Shown piece after piece: positions 42,431 to 52,064 of a stretch of 64,000 bases of DNA. Numbering within the stretch: position 1 is the stretch's first letter; each line of letters opens with the position of its first letter. Position numbers and translations under genes: made by a program. This stretch comes from JAEXZL01 sp049943125 (GTDB lineage: Bacteria; Bacillota; Clostridia; Clostridiales; Clostridiaceae). Under the pieces are notes generated by a model. That model ran no database searches, was not told the DNA's origin, and saw only the letters and a list, made by a program, of their open reading frames with translations. Location: NCBI RefSeq assembly GCF_049943125.1, contig NZ_CP188040.1:2356001-2420000 (forward strand), written 5' to 3'.

Positions 42431-43120
42431 ATGGGAAAGAATTATATTGAAAGTGCAAAGTTAATTGACAAAAGTGTTTTATATACACCTGAAGAAGCTC
42501 TTGAGCTTGCAGTAAAAACTGCAAAGGCTAAGTTTGATGAAACTATCGAGCTTCATGTAAGATTAGGGGTAGACCCAAGACATGCTGACCAGCAGGTTAG
42601 AGGAGCTGTTGTTCTTCCTAACGGAACTGGTAAAACTGTTAAAGTTTTAGTATTTGCTAAGGGCGATAAGGCTAAGGAAGCCGAGGCAGCTGGCGCAGAT
42701 TTCGTTGGTGCTGAGGATATGATTGAAAAGATACAAAAAGAAAACTGGTTTGGATTTGATGTAGTTGTTGCTACACCTGATATGATGGGTCTTGTAGGTA
42801 GACTAGGTAGAGTTCTTGGACCTAGAGGATTAATGCCTAACCCAAAATCTGGTACAGTAACCTTCGATGTTACTAAGGCAATAGCTGAAATAAAAGCAGG
42901 TAAAGTTGAATATAGAGTGGATAAAACCGCTATCGTTCACGTTCCAATAGGTAAGAAATCCTTTGAGGTTTCAAAGCTAGCTGAGAACTTCCGTACATTA
43001 ATGGAAGCTCTTATAAAGGCGAAGCCAGCAGCTGCAAAGGGTCAATATGTTAAGTCAGTATCTGTATCAAGCACTATGGGACCTGGAATTAAAATTAATT
43101 CCACTAAAGTTCTAGATTAG
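42431..43120 (+). CDS. rplA: 50S ribosomal protein L1
   Basis: L1 forms the stalk that helps release deacylated tRNA and is a translational repressor of the L11-L1 operon. The 229-residue protein has the two-domain L1 layout with VDPRHADQQVRGAVVLPNGTGK and the signature GRVLGPRGLMPNPKSGTV. AAAGGAGG precedes the ATG. Confidence 0.97.
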   Translation: MGKNYIESAKLIDKSVLYTPEEALELAVKTAKAKFDETIELHVRLGVDPRHADQQVRGAVVLPNGTGKTVKVLVFAKGDKAKEAEAAGADFVGAEDMIEKIQKENWFGFDVVVATPDMMGLVGRLGRVLGPRGLMPNPKSGTVTFDVTKAIAEIKAGKVEYRVDKTAIVHVPIGKKSFEVSKLAENFRTLMEALIKAKPAAAKGQYVKSVSVSSTMGPGIKINSTKVLD

Positions 43121-43122
43121 TA

Positions 43123-43151
43123 TTGACACTATAAAGCAAGTTTGCTATAAT
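43123..43151 (+). promoter_or_regulatory. Consensus sigma-A promoter of rplJL
   Basis: TTGACA, 17-nt spacer, TATAAT: perfect consensus, directly after rplA. Confidence 0.92.
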
Positions 43152-43159
43152 AGCACTTG

Positions 43160-43300
43160 TTGAAATTGAATAAAGCTTCCGCAGACAGTAGGTGCTACAG
43201 CGTAACGTATATCAACCTACCGAGGATAGAAACATTAAACTTGTATTTAATGGTCTTCCCGCGTCTGCGGGGAGACCTTTTGAATTTATTATACAGTTTA
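43160..43300 (+). promoter_or_regulatory. L10 leader RNA (rplJL autoregulation)
   Basis: The leader contains CCGCAGAC (43179-43186), which pairs perfectly with GTCTGCGG (43263-43270). The latter forms the loop and 3' arm of a terminator hairpin (43252-43281). The two folds exclude each other, so binding of L10(L12)4 to the leader could switch between them. Confidence 0.82.
43252..43281 (+). terminator. Attenuator within the L10 leader
   Basis: GGTCTTCCCGC / GCGGGGAGACC with a 4-nt loop and a T4 tail, placed 44 bp before rplJ. Confidence 0.8.
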
Positions 43301-43324
43301 TAACTGTGAGGAGGTGGACACACA

Positions 43325-43831
43325 GTGGCAAACAAAAACAGACAATTAAAAGAAGCTAAGGTAGCTGAGATCAAAGAGAAGTTAGAAAAAGCTCAAGGCG
43401 TTGTACTTGCACAATATCAAGGCTTATCTGTTGAAGAAGACACTGAACTAAGAAAAAGTCTTAGAGAAGCTGGTATAGAATACAAAGTATACAAGAATAC
43501 TCTTGTAACTTTAGCAGCCAAAGAGCTAGGCTTAGACGGTATAGTAGAATACTTAGAGGGACCAGTATCCATAGCTTTTGGTTATGAAGATGCTACAGCC
43601 CCTGCAAGAGTTCTTAATACTTTTGCTTCAACTCATAAGAAGATGGAATTAAAAGCTGGTATCGTTGATGGTACAGTTTACGATCAAGAACAAGTTAAGG
43701 TTCTTGCAACAATTCCATCCAAAGAAGTTCTTATCGCAAAACTTCTTGGAAGCTTCAAGGCTCCATTATCAAATCTTGCATATCTTTTAAATGCAATTGC
43801 AGAAAAGAAGCAAGAAACTGCTGCTGAGTAA
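43325..43831 (+). CDS. rplJ: 50S ribosomal protein L10
   Basis: L10 anchors L7/L12 dimers to the ribosome and represses its own operon. The 168-residue protein has the family start (KEAKVAEIKEKLEKAQGVVLAQYQGLSVEE), the KVYKNTLVTLA segment, and a C-terminal helix (LSNLAYLLNAIAEKKQ) that binds L12. The start is GTG with GAGGAGGTG upstream. Confidence 0.97.
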   Translation: MANKNRQLKEAKVAEIKEKLEKAQGVVLAQYQGLSVEEDTELRKSLREAGIEYKVYKNTLVTLAAKELGLDGIVEYLEGPVSIAFGYEDATAPARVLNTFASTHKKMELKAGIVDGTVYDQEQVKVLATIPSKEVLIAKLLGSFKAPLSNLAYLLNAIAEKKQETAAE

Positions 43832-43887
43832 TCAGTAGAACAAATCAAAAACTTATTTAAAAGAAAATTTGGAGGTGCTTTTTTAAA

Positions 43888-44253
43888 ATGACAAGAGAAG
43901 ATATCATTCAGGCTATAAAAGAAATGTCCGTTTTAGAATTAAATGAATTAGTAAAAGCTTGCGAAGAGGAGTTTGGCGTATCCGCTGCAGCTCCAGTAGC
44001 AGTAGCAGGAGCAGCTGCAGCAGCTCCAGCAGCAGAAGAAAAGACTGAGTTCGATGTTGTATTAGCATCAGCTGGTTCAGAAAAGATAAAGGTTATAAAG
44101 GCTGTTAGAGAAATAACTGGTCTTGGATTAAAGGAAGCTAAGGAATTAGTTGACGGAGCTCCTAAGACTCTTAAGGAAGCAGTATCCAAGGAAGATGCTG
44201 AAGCTATGAAGGCTAAGCTTTCTGAAGTTGGAGCAACTGTAGAGATAAAGTAA
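43888..44253 (+). CDS. rplL: 50S ribosomal protein L7/L12
   Basis: L7/L12 recruits translation factors. The 121-residue acidic protein has an N-terminal dimer helix, a flexible Ala-rich hinge (about 33-52) and the C-terminal domain (KTEFDVVLASAGSEKIKVIKAVRE). GGAGGT precedes the ATG. It ends at a terminator, so most transcripts would stop before rpoB. Confidence 0.97.
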   Translation: MTREDIIQAIKEMSVLELNELVKACEEEFGVSAAAPVAVAGAAAAAPAAEEKTEFDVVLASAGSEKIKVIKAVREITGLGLKEAKELVDGAPKTLKEAVSKEDAEAMKAKLSEVGATVEIK

Positions 44254-44263
44254 TTTTTCACAT

Positions 44264-44293
44264 AAAAAGAGGTGCTTAATGTGCCTCTTTTTT
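44264..44293 (+). terminator. Terminator after rplL
   Basis: AAAAAGAGGTGC / GTGCCTCTTTTT (12 bp, two wobble pairs) followed by further T. It probably only partly blocks read-through to rpoBC. Confidence 0.82.
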
Positions 44294-44333
44294 AATGCAT
44301 AGGAATTTATAAAAAATTCCTATGCATTAAAAA
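44289..44333 (+). other. 20-bp perfect inverted repeat between rplL and rpoB
   Basis: Arms 44289-44308 and 44314-44333 around a 5-nt loop, no T-run. It could be an RNA processing site. Confidence 0.7.
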
Positions 44334-44441
44334 TAATCAGTAAAGCATAAAAGCTGTTAGAAAATAAAAGTTAAAGGTAATGATAGCTTTAGTGGATTTA
44401 AAAATCAAGAATAATTTTTGATGAAAAATGCATAAGATTTA

Positions 44442-44470
44442 TTGACAAAGAAAATGAGTTGTGATACTAT
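44442..44470 (+). promoter_or_regulatory. Sigma-A promoter of rpoBC
   Basis: TTGACA, 17-nt spacer, TACTAT. This would free rpoBC from the rplJL terminator. Confidence 0.8.
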
Positions 44471-44588
44471 CATTTAATGTACTGTTCAATATGGAGTAGT
44501 ATAAAATTTATTAATGTAACTACAATTACTTGAATAACTATTACAATAAATGGTTATATTATCAAGATGATGTAATACGCAATCTAAT

Positions 44589-44611
44589 GGCCGCTAAAAT
44601 ACAGTGCGGCT
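44589..44611 (+). terminator. Attenuator-like hairpin in the rpoB leader
   Basis: GCCGC / GCGGC with an 11-nt loop and TTTGATTATTT after it. The T-run is broken, so it would be a weak stop or a pause site. Confidence 0.4.
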
Positions 44612-44646
44612 TTGATTATTTAAGTATATGCAAGGGGTGAAAGCTG

Positions 44647-47600
44647 ATGGTACATCCTGTCCAGGTTGGAAAAAGAACCAGAATGAGCTTTGGTAAAGTA
44701 AAAGAAGTCGCTGATATGCCGAATCTTATTGAGGTGCAGCTAGATTCTTATAATTGGTTTCTAGATGAGGGGCTTCAAGAAGTATTTGACGACATCAACC
44801 CTATAAGTAACTTTACGGGGAATCTAGTTCTAGAGTTTGTCGGCTACAAGCTTGATATGGCTAATATCAAGTATTCTGTGGAGGAATGCAAGGAAAGAGA
44901 TGCAACATATGCAGCACCTTTAAAGGTAGCTGTAAGGCTTCAGAATAAGGAGACTGGTGAGATAAAGGAGCAGGAAGTCTTCATGGGTGATTTCCCATTA
45001 ATGACTGAGCAAGGAACCTTTATCATCAACGGTGCTGAGAGAGTTATTGTAAGCCAGCTTGTAAGATCTCCAGGGGTTTATTATAATTCAACGCTGGATA
45101 AGAGCGGAAAGAAACTCTTTGCTTCTACTGTTATTCCTAACAGAGGAGCATGGCTTGAGTATGAAACAGACTCCAATGATATCATTTATGTAAGAATTGA
45201 TAAGACAAGAAAACTTCCTATCACAATACTGGCTAGAGCCATGGGATATGGCAGTGACCAATCTCTTATTGATTTCTTTGGAGAAGAGGAACGTTTAAAA
45301 GCCACTATTGAAAAAGATAATACAAAGACTAAGGAAGAAGCATTACTTGAGATTTATAAAAGGCTTAGACCAGGTGAGCCACCAACAGTAGATAGTGCAG
45401 TATCACTTATTGATTCATTATTTTTTGATGCTAAGAGATATGATTTATCTAGAGTTGGTAGATATAAATTTAATAAGAAGCTTGCCATTTCATTAAGAAT
45501 TGTTAATCAAATAGCAGCAAAGGATATTGTTCACCCGGAAACTGGTGAAATTTTAGTGGAAAAAGGTAATAAAATATCAAGGGAAGAAGCTCAAGACATA
45601 CAAAACCTTGGTATAAATGAAGTAGATATACTTATCGAAGATAAAGTTATCAGAATCATAGGCAATCATTTTGTTAATCTAAGCAAAATAGTGCCTTTTA
45701 GTGTCGAGGAATTAAATCTTAAAGAGCTTGTGCATTATCCTACCTTAAGAGAAATTCTTGATAATTACAGTGATGAAGACTCAATAAAAGAAGAGATCAA
45801 AAAGAATATTCATAGGCTCATTCCTAAACATATAGTTAGAGATGATATATATGCGTCTATTAGCTATGAGCTTGGTTTAGCTTATGGAATAGGAAATGTA
45901 GATGATATAGATCACTTAGGTAATAGAAGATTAAGATCTGTTGGAGAGCTTTTACAGAACCAATTTAGAATTGGTCTCTCCAGAATGGAAAGAGTAGTTA
46001 AGGAAAGAATGACTATTCAGGATCAGGAAGGCATTACACCACAGGCCTTAATTAACATAAGACCAGTGGCAGCTTCAATCAAAGAATTCTTTGGAAGCTC
46101 ACAGCTTTCACAGTTCATGGATCAGACTAATCCTCTATCAGAGCTTACTCATAAGAGGAGACTTTCTGCCTTAGGACCTGGAGGTCTTTCAAGAGAAAGA
46201 GCCGGTTTTGAGGTTAGAGACGTTCATCATTCCCATTATGGTAGAATGTGTCCTATTGAAACACCTGAAGGTCCTAACATTGGACTTATAAACTCTTTAG
46301 CTACATATGCTAGGGTTAATGAATATGGATTTATAGAAACTCCTTACAGGGTAGTTGACAAAAAAACTGGAGTAGTTTCTACAGAAATAAAATATTTTAC
46401 TGCTGATGAGGAAGATCAATATCTTGTAGCTCAGTCCAATGAGCCTTTAGATGAAGAAGGAAAATTCCTTGATAATAGAGTAACTGTTCGTCATCTTGAA
46501 GATGTGTTTGTAGTTCCTAAGGAAGATGTTGACCTTATGGACGTTTCTCCAAGACAGCTTGTATCTGTTGCTACAGCTATGATTCCTTTCTTGGAAAATG
46601 ATGATGCTTCTCGTGCTCTAATGGGATCAAACATGCAGCGTCAGGCCGTGCCACTTTTAAAACCACAGACTCCTATAGTAGGAACTGGTATAGAGTATAA
46701 GGCAGCGGTAGATTCAGGAGTTCTTCCTAAGGCAAAGAATGCTGGAGTAATTAGTTATGTAAGTGCCAATGAAATCAGGGTTAAGAGAGATTCTGATGGT
46801 GGAACTGATATATATAGATTATTAAAGTTTAAGAGATCCAACCAAGGAACCTGTATAAATCAGAGACCTATAGTAAGTAAGGGAGAAAAAGTGGATAAGG
46901 GAACAGTTCTTGCTGATGGACCATCCACTGACTTAGGAGAAATAGCACTTGGAAAGAATATCCGTATGGGCTTTATCACCTGGGAAGGATATAACTATGA
47001 AGATGCTATGCTTATCTCTGAAGAATTGGTAAGAGAAGATGTATTTACTTCCATACATATTGAAGAATATGAATGCGAAGCTAGAGATACTAAGCTTGGA
47101 CCAGAAGAGATTACAAGAGATATCCCTAACGTAGCTGAAGATTCCTTAAAGGATATTGATGATAGAGGAATCATAAGAATAGGTGCTGAGGTAAGATCTG
47201 GTGATATACTTGTAGGTAAGGTAACTCCTAAGGGAGAAACTGAGCTTACAGCTGAAGAGAGACTTCTTAGAGCTATTTTCGGTGAAAAAGCAAGGGAAGT
47301 AAGAGATACCTCCTTAAGAGTACCCCATGGTGAAGCAGGTATTATCGTTGATGTTAAGGTATTTACCAGAGAAAACGGTGATGAACTGCCACCAGGAGTT
47401 AATGAATTAGTAAGATGTTATATTGCGCAGAAGAGAAAAATCTCCGTGGGAGATAAAATGGCGGGACGTCATGGTAATAAGGGTGTTATTTCCAGAGTTC
47501 TTCCTGAAGAGGATATGCCATTCCTACCGGATGGTAGACCACTTCAGATATGCTTAAATCCTCTGGGCGTTCCTTCCCGTATGAATATCGGTCAGGTACT

Positions 47601-48348
47601 TGAGGTTCACTTAGGCTGGGCTTCACAGAAGCTAGGCTGGCATATTGCTACCCCAGTATTTGATGGAGCAACTGAAAGCGACATAGAAAGATGTCTTGAA
47701 GATGCAGGCTATAATGCAGATGGAAAGACTGTTCTCTATGATGGTAGAACCGGAGAGCCTTTTGATAACAGGGTTACAGTAGGTATAATGTATATCCTTA
47801 AGCTAGCTCACTTAGTTGATGATAAGATACATGCTAGATCAACAGGTCCTTACTCCTTAGTAACTCAGCAGCCTCTTGGAGGTAAAGCTCAGTTTGGAGG
47901 ACAGAGATTTGGTGAAATGGAAGTTTGGGCCCTAGAGGCTTATGGTGCTGCACATACTCTACAGGAGATTCTGACAGTTAAGTCTGATGATGTTGTGGGT
48001 AGAGTTAAGACCTATGAAGCAATAGTTAAGGGTGAAAACATTCCTGAGCCAGGAGTTCCTGAATCCTTTAAGGTTCTTATTAAAGAGCTTCAAGCCCTTT
48101 GCTTAAATGTTAAGGTGCTTAATGATGATAATGAGGAAATTAAGCTTAAGGAATCTGTGGAAGATGAGAATGAAGAGTTAGATATCAATATCGAAGGCTC
48201 CGAGGAATTTGTACCTTCAGCACCTACTGATGAGTATATAGAGGTAGATGAAGAGGTTGAAGAAGAATTAGAAGTGGATTATGATGATTTACCTTTAGAT
48301 GATCTTCAAGGTGATCTAGGAATCGATGATTTTAATGAAGAACAGTAA
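44647..48348 (+). CDS. rpoB: DNA-directed RNA polymerase subunit beta
   Basis: The 1,233-residue subunit forms half of the catalytic cleft. The rifampicin-pocket cluster reads SSQLSQFMDQTNPLSELTHK followed by RRLSALGPGG, with wild-type-like residues, so no resistance change is seen. The GRHGNKGV and EMEVWALEAYGA motifs are intact. An acidic tail (from about 1165 on) is longer than in enterics. The ATG follows AAGGGGTG. Its own promoter lies 180 bp upstream, and rpoC starts 22 bp after the stop. Confidence 0.98.
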   Translation: MVHPVQVGKRTRMSFGKVKEVADMPNLIEVQLDSYNWFLDEGLQEVFDDINPISNFTGNLVLEFVGYKLDMANIKYSVEECKERDATYAAPLKVAVRLQNKETGEIKEQEVFMGDFPLMTEQGTFIINGAERVIVSQLVRSPGVYYNSTLDKSGKKLFASTVIPNRGAWLEYETDSNDIIYVRIDKTRKLPITILARAMGYGSDQSLIDFFGEEERLKATIEKDNTKTKEEALLEIYKRLRPGEPPTVDSAVSLIDSLFFDAKRYDLSRVGRYKFNKKLAISLRIVNQIAAKDIVHPETGEILVEKGNKISREEAQDIQNLGINEVDILIEDKVIRIIGNHFVNLSKIVPFSVEELNLKELVHYPTLREILDNYSDEDSIKEEIKKNIHRLIPKHIVRDDIYASISYELGLAYGIGNVDDIDHLGNRRLRSVGELLQNQFRIGLSRMERVVKERMTIQDQEGITPQALINIRPVAASIKEFFGSSQLSQFMDQTNPLSELTHKRRLSALGPGGLSRERAGFEVRDVHHSHYGRMCPIETPEGPNIGLINSLATYARVNEYGFIETPYRVVDKKTGVVSTEIKYFTADEEDQYLVAQSNEPLDEEGKFLDNRVTVRHLEDVFVVPKEDVDLMDVSPRQLVSVATAMIPFLENDDASRALMGSNMQRQAVPLLKPQTPIVGTGIEYKAAVDSGVLPKAKNAGVISYVSANEIRVKRDSDGGTDIYRLLKFKRSNQGTCINQRPIVSKGEKVDKGTVLADGPSTDLGEIALGKNIRMGFITWEGYNYEDAMLISEELVREDVFTSIHIEEYECEARDTKLGPEEITRDIPNVAEDSLKDIDDRGIIRIGAEVRSGDILVGKVTPKGETELTAEERLLRAIFGEKAREVRDTSLRVPHGEAGIIVDVKVFTRENGDELPPGVNELVRCYIAQKRKISVGDKMAGRHGNKGVISRVLPEEDMPFLPDGRPLQICLNPLGVPSRMNIGQVLEVHLGWASQKLGWHIATPVFDGATESDIERCLEDAGYNADGKTVLYDGRTGEPFDNRVTVGIMYILKLAHLVDDKIHARSTGPYSLVTQQPLGGKAQFGGQRFGEMEVWALEAYGAAHTLQEILTVKSDDVVGRVKTYEAIVKGENIPEPGVPESFKVLIKELQALCLNVKVLNDDNEEIKLKESVEDENEELDINIEGSEEFVPSAPTDEYIEVDEEVEEELEVDYDDLPLDDLQGDLGIDDFNEEQ

Positions 48349-48370
48349 TCTATGAAGGGAGGATATACCC

Positions 48371-51300
48371 TTGTTTGAATTAAATAACTTTGATGCTATA
48401 CAGATCGGGCTTGCATCCCCTGAACAAATTAGAGAATGGTCTAGAGGTGAGGTTAAAAAACCTGAGACTATAAACTACAGAACACTTAAGCCAGAAAAAG
48501 ATGGCTTATTCTGTGAAAGAATTTTTGGACCACAAAAGGACTGGGAATGTCATTGTGGTAAATACAAAAGAGTTAGATACAAAGGTATTGTTTGTGACAG
48601 ATGTGGAGTTGAGGTTACAAAATCTAAGGTAAGAAGAGAGAGAATGGGGCACATTGAGCTTGCTGCCCCTGTGTCTCACATCTGGTATTTCAAAGGAATA
48701 CCTTCAAGAATGGGACTTCTCCTTGATATGTCTCCTAGAGCCCTTGAAAAGGTGCTATATTTTGCATCTTATGTAGTAATTGAGCCAAGAGAAACTCAGC
48801 TTCTCAAAAAACAGCTTTTAAACGAAAAGGAATATAGAGAAGCTGTTGATAAGTACGGTGAAGAAAGCTTCTTAGCTGGCATGGGAGCTGAGGCTATAAA
48901 GCAGCTTCTTCAGGAAATAGACTTAGATAGAGCTAGTGCAGAGCTTAAAGAAGAGCTCAAAACTAGCACAGGTCAAAAGAAGGTTAGAATAATCAGAAGG
49001 CTGGAAGTGGTTGAATCCTTCAGAAAATCAGGAAATAAGCCAGAGTGGATAATTGTAGATGTTATCCCTGTAATACCTCCAGACTTAAGGCCTATGGTGC
49101 AGCTAGATGGTGGTAGATTTGCTACCTCCGATTTAAATGACCTTTATAGAAGGGTTATCAATAGAAATAATAGACTTAAAAAGCTTTTAGATTTAGGAGC
49201 TCCAGATATCATCGTAAGAAATGAAAAAAGAATGCTCCAGGAAGCTGTAGATGCTCTTATAGATAATGGTAGAAGAGGAAGACCAGTAACTGGACCTGGA
49301 AACAGGCCTCTTAAATCTCTATCAGATATGCTTAAGGGTAAGCAAGGTAGATTCAGACAGAATCTTCTTGGTAAGAGAGTTGACTATTCCGGTAGATCCG
49401 TTATCGTCGTAGGACCTGAGCTTAAAATGTATCAGTGCGGTCTTCCAAAGGAAATGGCTCTAGAGTTATTCAAGCCTTTTGTAATGAAGAAGCTTGTAGA
49501 AGACGGAATAGCACATAACATCAAGAGTGCAAAGAGAATGGTAGAAAGAGTTATGCCTCAGGTATGGGATGTCCTTGAGGATGTTATTGAAGATCATCCA
49601 GTTCTTCTTAACCGTGCTCCTACCCTTCATAGACTAGGAATTCAAGCCTTCCAGCCAGTTCTTGTAGAAGGTAGAGCTATAAAACTTCACCCACTGGTAT
49701 GTACTGCTTATAATGCGGACTTTGATGGTGACCAGATGGCTGTTCACGTTCCGCTATCTGTAGAAGCTCAAGCAGAAGCAAGATTCTTGATGCTTGCTGC
49801 TGGTAATATATTAAAGCCTTCAGATGGTAAGCCTGTAAGTGTACCTACTCAGGATATGGTTCTAGGCTCATATTATCTAACCATGGATAAAGAAGGAGCC
49901 AAAGGAGAAGGCCATGTATTTGCTAGTGTAGAAGAAGCATTAATGGCATATGATGTTAAAGAGATTGATATCCATGCAAAAATCAAGATAAGAATGTCTA
50001 GATTTCATAATGGAGAAATCAAAAAAGGCATCATAGAAACTACTATAGGTAAGGTTATATTCAATGAATCTATACCTCAGGACTTAGGCTTCGTTGATAG
50101 AGAAGATGAAAATGAAATGTTCAAACTCGAAGCTGATTTCTTGATAACTAAGAAATCCTTAGGGAAGATCATAGATAAGTGCTACATTAAGCATGGTCCT
50201 ATAGAAACTTCAATAATGCTGGATAAGATTAAGGCTAAGGGTTATCATTACTCAACCATAGGTGCTATCACTGTAGCTGCCTCCGACATGGTTGTACCTG
50301 AAGCTAAGAAGACTCTACTAGGAGATGCTGATGCTACTGTAGATAAGATAGAAAAGATGTATAAGAGAGGCTTCATATCTGATGAAGAAAGATATGAACG
50401 TATAATAGATAAGTGGACTAAGACTACTGAAGAGGTTGCCGATGCTCTTTATGCGAGCATGGATAAGTTTAATCCTATATTCATGATGGCAGACTCTGGA
50501 GCCAGAGGTTCTAAGTCTCAGATTAAGCAGCTTGCTGGTATGAGAGGTCTTATGGCCAATCCATCTGGTAAAATCATCGAGCTTCCTATAAGAGCTTCCT
50601 TTAGAGAAGGTCTTGACGTACTTGAGTACTTTATATCTACTCACGGTGCTAGAAAGGGTAATGCCGATACAGCTCTTAAGACAGCTGACTCAGGATACCT
50701 TACTAGAAGACTTGTAGATGTTTGCCAGGATGTTATTGTTAGACAGGATGACTGCGGAACTACAGAAGGTATCTTTGTTTCTGAAATTAAAGATGGAACA
50801 GATGTTATTGAGCCATTAAGCGAAAGACTTCAAGGAAGATACTCTGCTGAGGATATAATCAATCCTGAAACAGGAGAAGTAATGGTTCCAAGGGATGAGT
50901 ATATAGATCATGCTACTGCAGAAGCTGTAGCTAATACCGGTATCAAGAAGGTTAAAATAAGATCAGTATTCACCTGTAAATCTAAGGTTGGAGTTTGCTG
51001 TAAGTGTTATGGTATGAACATGGCTTCAGCACAGAAAATTAATATTGGTGAGGCAGTAGGAATTATAGCTGCTCAGTCCATTGGTGAGCCAGGTACCCAG
51101 CTTACTATGAGAACCTTCCATACTGGTGGTGTTGCTGGTTCCGATATTACTCAGGGTCTTCCTAGAGTTGAAGAACTTTTCGAAGCTAGAAAGCCTAAGG
51201 GTCTTGCTATAGTTAGTGATGTTGCAGGAACTGTTTCTATAGAAGAAACCAAGAAAAAGAGAACTGTTAATATCACAACAGAAGATGGAGAAGTTCAAAG

Positions 51301-51907
51301 CTATGATATACCTTTCGGTTCCAGACTTAAAGTATCCGATGGGGATCAAATAGGTGCTGGTGATGAAATCACTGAGGGATCTGTTAACCCACATGATATA
51401 ATGAGAATTAAGGGAGTAGATGGTGTTAGATATTATCTTCTTTCCGAGGTACAAAAGGTATATAGACTTCAAGGTGTTGATATCAATGATAAGCACTTAG
51501 AGGTAGTAGTAAGGCAGATGACCAGAAAGGTTAAGGTTGCTGAATCAGGAGATACAGATCTTCTTCCAGGAACCATGATAGATATGTTTGATTACTATGC
51601 TGAGAATGAAAGAGTAGAACAGATAGGTGGAGAGCCAGCTAAGGGTGAACAGGTACTCCTTGGAATAACCAAGGCTGCCCTTGCAACAGATTCCTTCTTA
51701 TCTGCAGCTTCCTTCCAGGAAACTACAAGAGTTCTTACAGACGCAGCTATAAAAGGAAAGATTGATCCTCTTCTTGGACTAAAGGAAAATGTTATTATTG
51801 GTAAACTTATTCCTGCAGGTACTGGAATGATGCGATATCGCTCTGTTAAATTAAACACTGAAAAAGAACCACAGGTTATTGAGCAGAACATATCTTTCGA
51901 AGAATAG
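48371..51907 (+). CDS. rpoC: DNA-directed RNA polymerase subunit beta'
   Basis: The 1,178-residue subunit holds the catalytic Mg2+ through NADFDGDQMAVH. It has the N-terminal zinc site (CHCGKYKRVRYKGIVCDRCG) and the second zinc cluster (CTCK- and CCKCYG-type cysteines near 865-885), and the trigger-loop region MRTFHTGGVAG. The start is TTG with GGGAGG upstream. Length is typical of clostridia. Confidence 0.98.
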   Translation: MFELNNFDAIQIGLASPEQIREWSRGEVKKPETINYRTLKPEKDGLFCERIFGPQKDWECHCGKYKRVRYKGIVCDRCGVEVTKSKVRRERMGHIELAAPVSHIWYFKGIPSRMGLLLDMSPRALEKVLYFASYVVIEPRETQLLKKQLLNEKEYREAVDKYGEESFLAGMGAEAIKQLLQEIDLDRASAELKEELKTSTGQKKVRIIRRLEVVESFRKSGNKPEWIIVDVIPVIPPDLRPMVQLDGGRFATSDLNDLYRRVINRNNRLKKLLDLGAPDIIVRNEKRMLQEAVDALIDNGRRGRPVTGPGNRPLKSLSDMLKGKQGRFRQNLLGKRVDYSGRSVIVVGPELKMYQCGLPKEMALELFKPFVMKKLVEDGIAHNIKSAKRMVERVMPQVWDVLEDVIEDHPVLLNRAPTLHRLGIQAFQPVLVEGRAIKLHPLVCTAYNADFDGDQMAVHVPLSVEAQAEARFLMLAAGNILKPSDGKPVSVPTQDMVLGSYYLTMDKEGAKGEGHVFASVEEALMAYDVKEIDIHAKIKIRMSRFHNGEIKKGIIETTIGKVIFNESIPQDLGFVDREDENEMFKLEADFLITKKSLGKIIDKCYIKHGPIETSIMLDKIKAKGYHYSTIGAITVAASDMVVPEAKKTLLGDADATVDKIEKMYKRGFISDEERYERIIDKWTKTTEEVADALYASMDKFNPIFMMADSGARGSKSQIKQLAGMRGLMANPSGKIIELPIRASFREGLDVLEYFISTHGARKGNADTALKTADSGYLTRRLVDVCQDVIVRQDDCGTTEGIFVSEIKDGTDVIEPLSERLQGRYSAEDIINPETGEVMVPRDEYIDHATAEAVANTGIKKVKIRSVFTCKSKVGVCCKCYGMNMASAQKINIGEAVGIIAAQSIGEPGTQLTMRTFHTGGVAGSDITQGLPRVEELFEARKPKGLAIVSDVAGTVSIEETKKKRTVNITTEDGEVQSYDIPFGSRLKVSDGDQIGAGDEITEGSVNPHDIMRIKGVDGVRYYLLSEVQKVYRLQGVDINDKHLEVVVRQMTRKVKVAESGDTDLLPGTMIDMFDYYAENERVEQIGGEPAKGEQVLLGITKAALATDSFLSAASFQETTRVLTDAAIKGKIDPLLGLKENVIIGKLIPAGTGMMRYRSVKLNTEKEPQVIEQNISFEE

Positions 51908-51917
51908 AATATATTTA

Positions 51918-51946
51918 TTGACAGTGAAAACCTAAAATGATAAAAT
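51918..51946 (+). promoter_or_regulatory. Sigma-A promoter of the L7Ae-rpsL-rpsG operon
   Basis: TTGACA, 17-nt spacer, TAAAAT, just after rpoC. The leader of about 110 nt contains an 8-bp hairpin AGGCAAAG/CTTTGCCT (52013-52034) without a T-run. Confidence 0.82.
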
Positions 51947-52064
51947 ACAGTTTGTGTGATTTTATCGCTTACTAAAATGATGGGTAAACCATTGTCTACA
52001 TGACATAGTGTGAGGCAAAGGAATATCTTTGCCTCCATGTTATTGTTAATGAGGAGGTTATCTC

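Larger units (their letters stand above)
44334..44646 (+). other. rpoB promoter and leader region
   Basis: AT-rich spacer. It holds a sigma-A promoter at 44442-44470 and a leader of about 170 nt with a GCCGC/GCGGC hairpin at 44589-44611. I see no gene in it. Confidence 0.7.

Noticed and set aside
40809..44583. TAATACGCAAT shared by the rpmG and rpoB leaders
   Set aside because: An 11-base match in AT-rich DNA is weak evidence; no structure or conserved position supports it.
46081..46300. Possible rifampicin resistance changes in rpoB
   Set aside because: The residues in the resistance cluster are all of the sensitive type.
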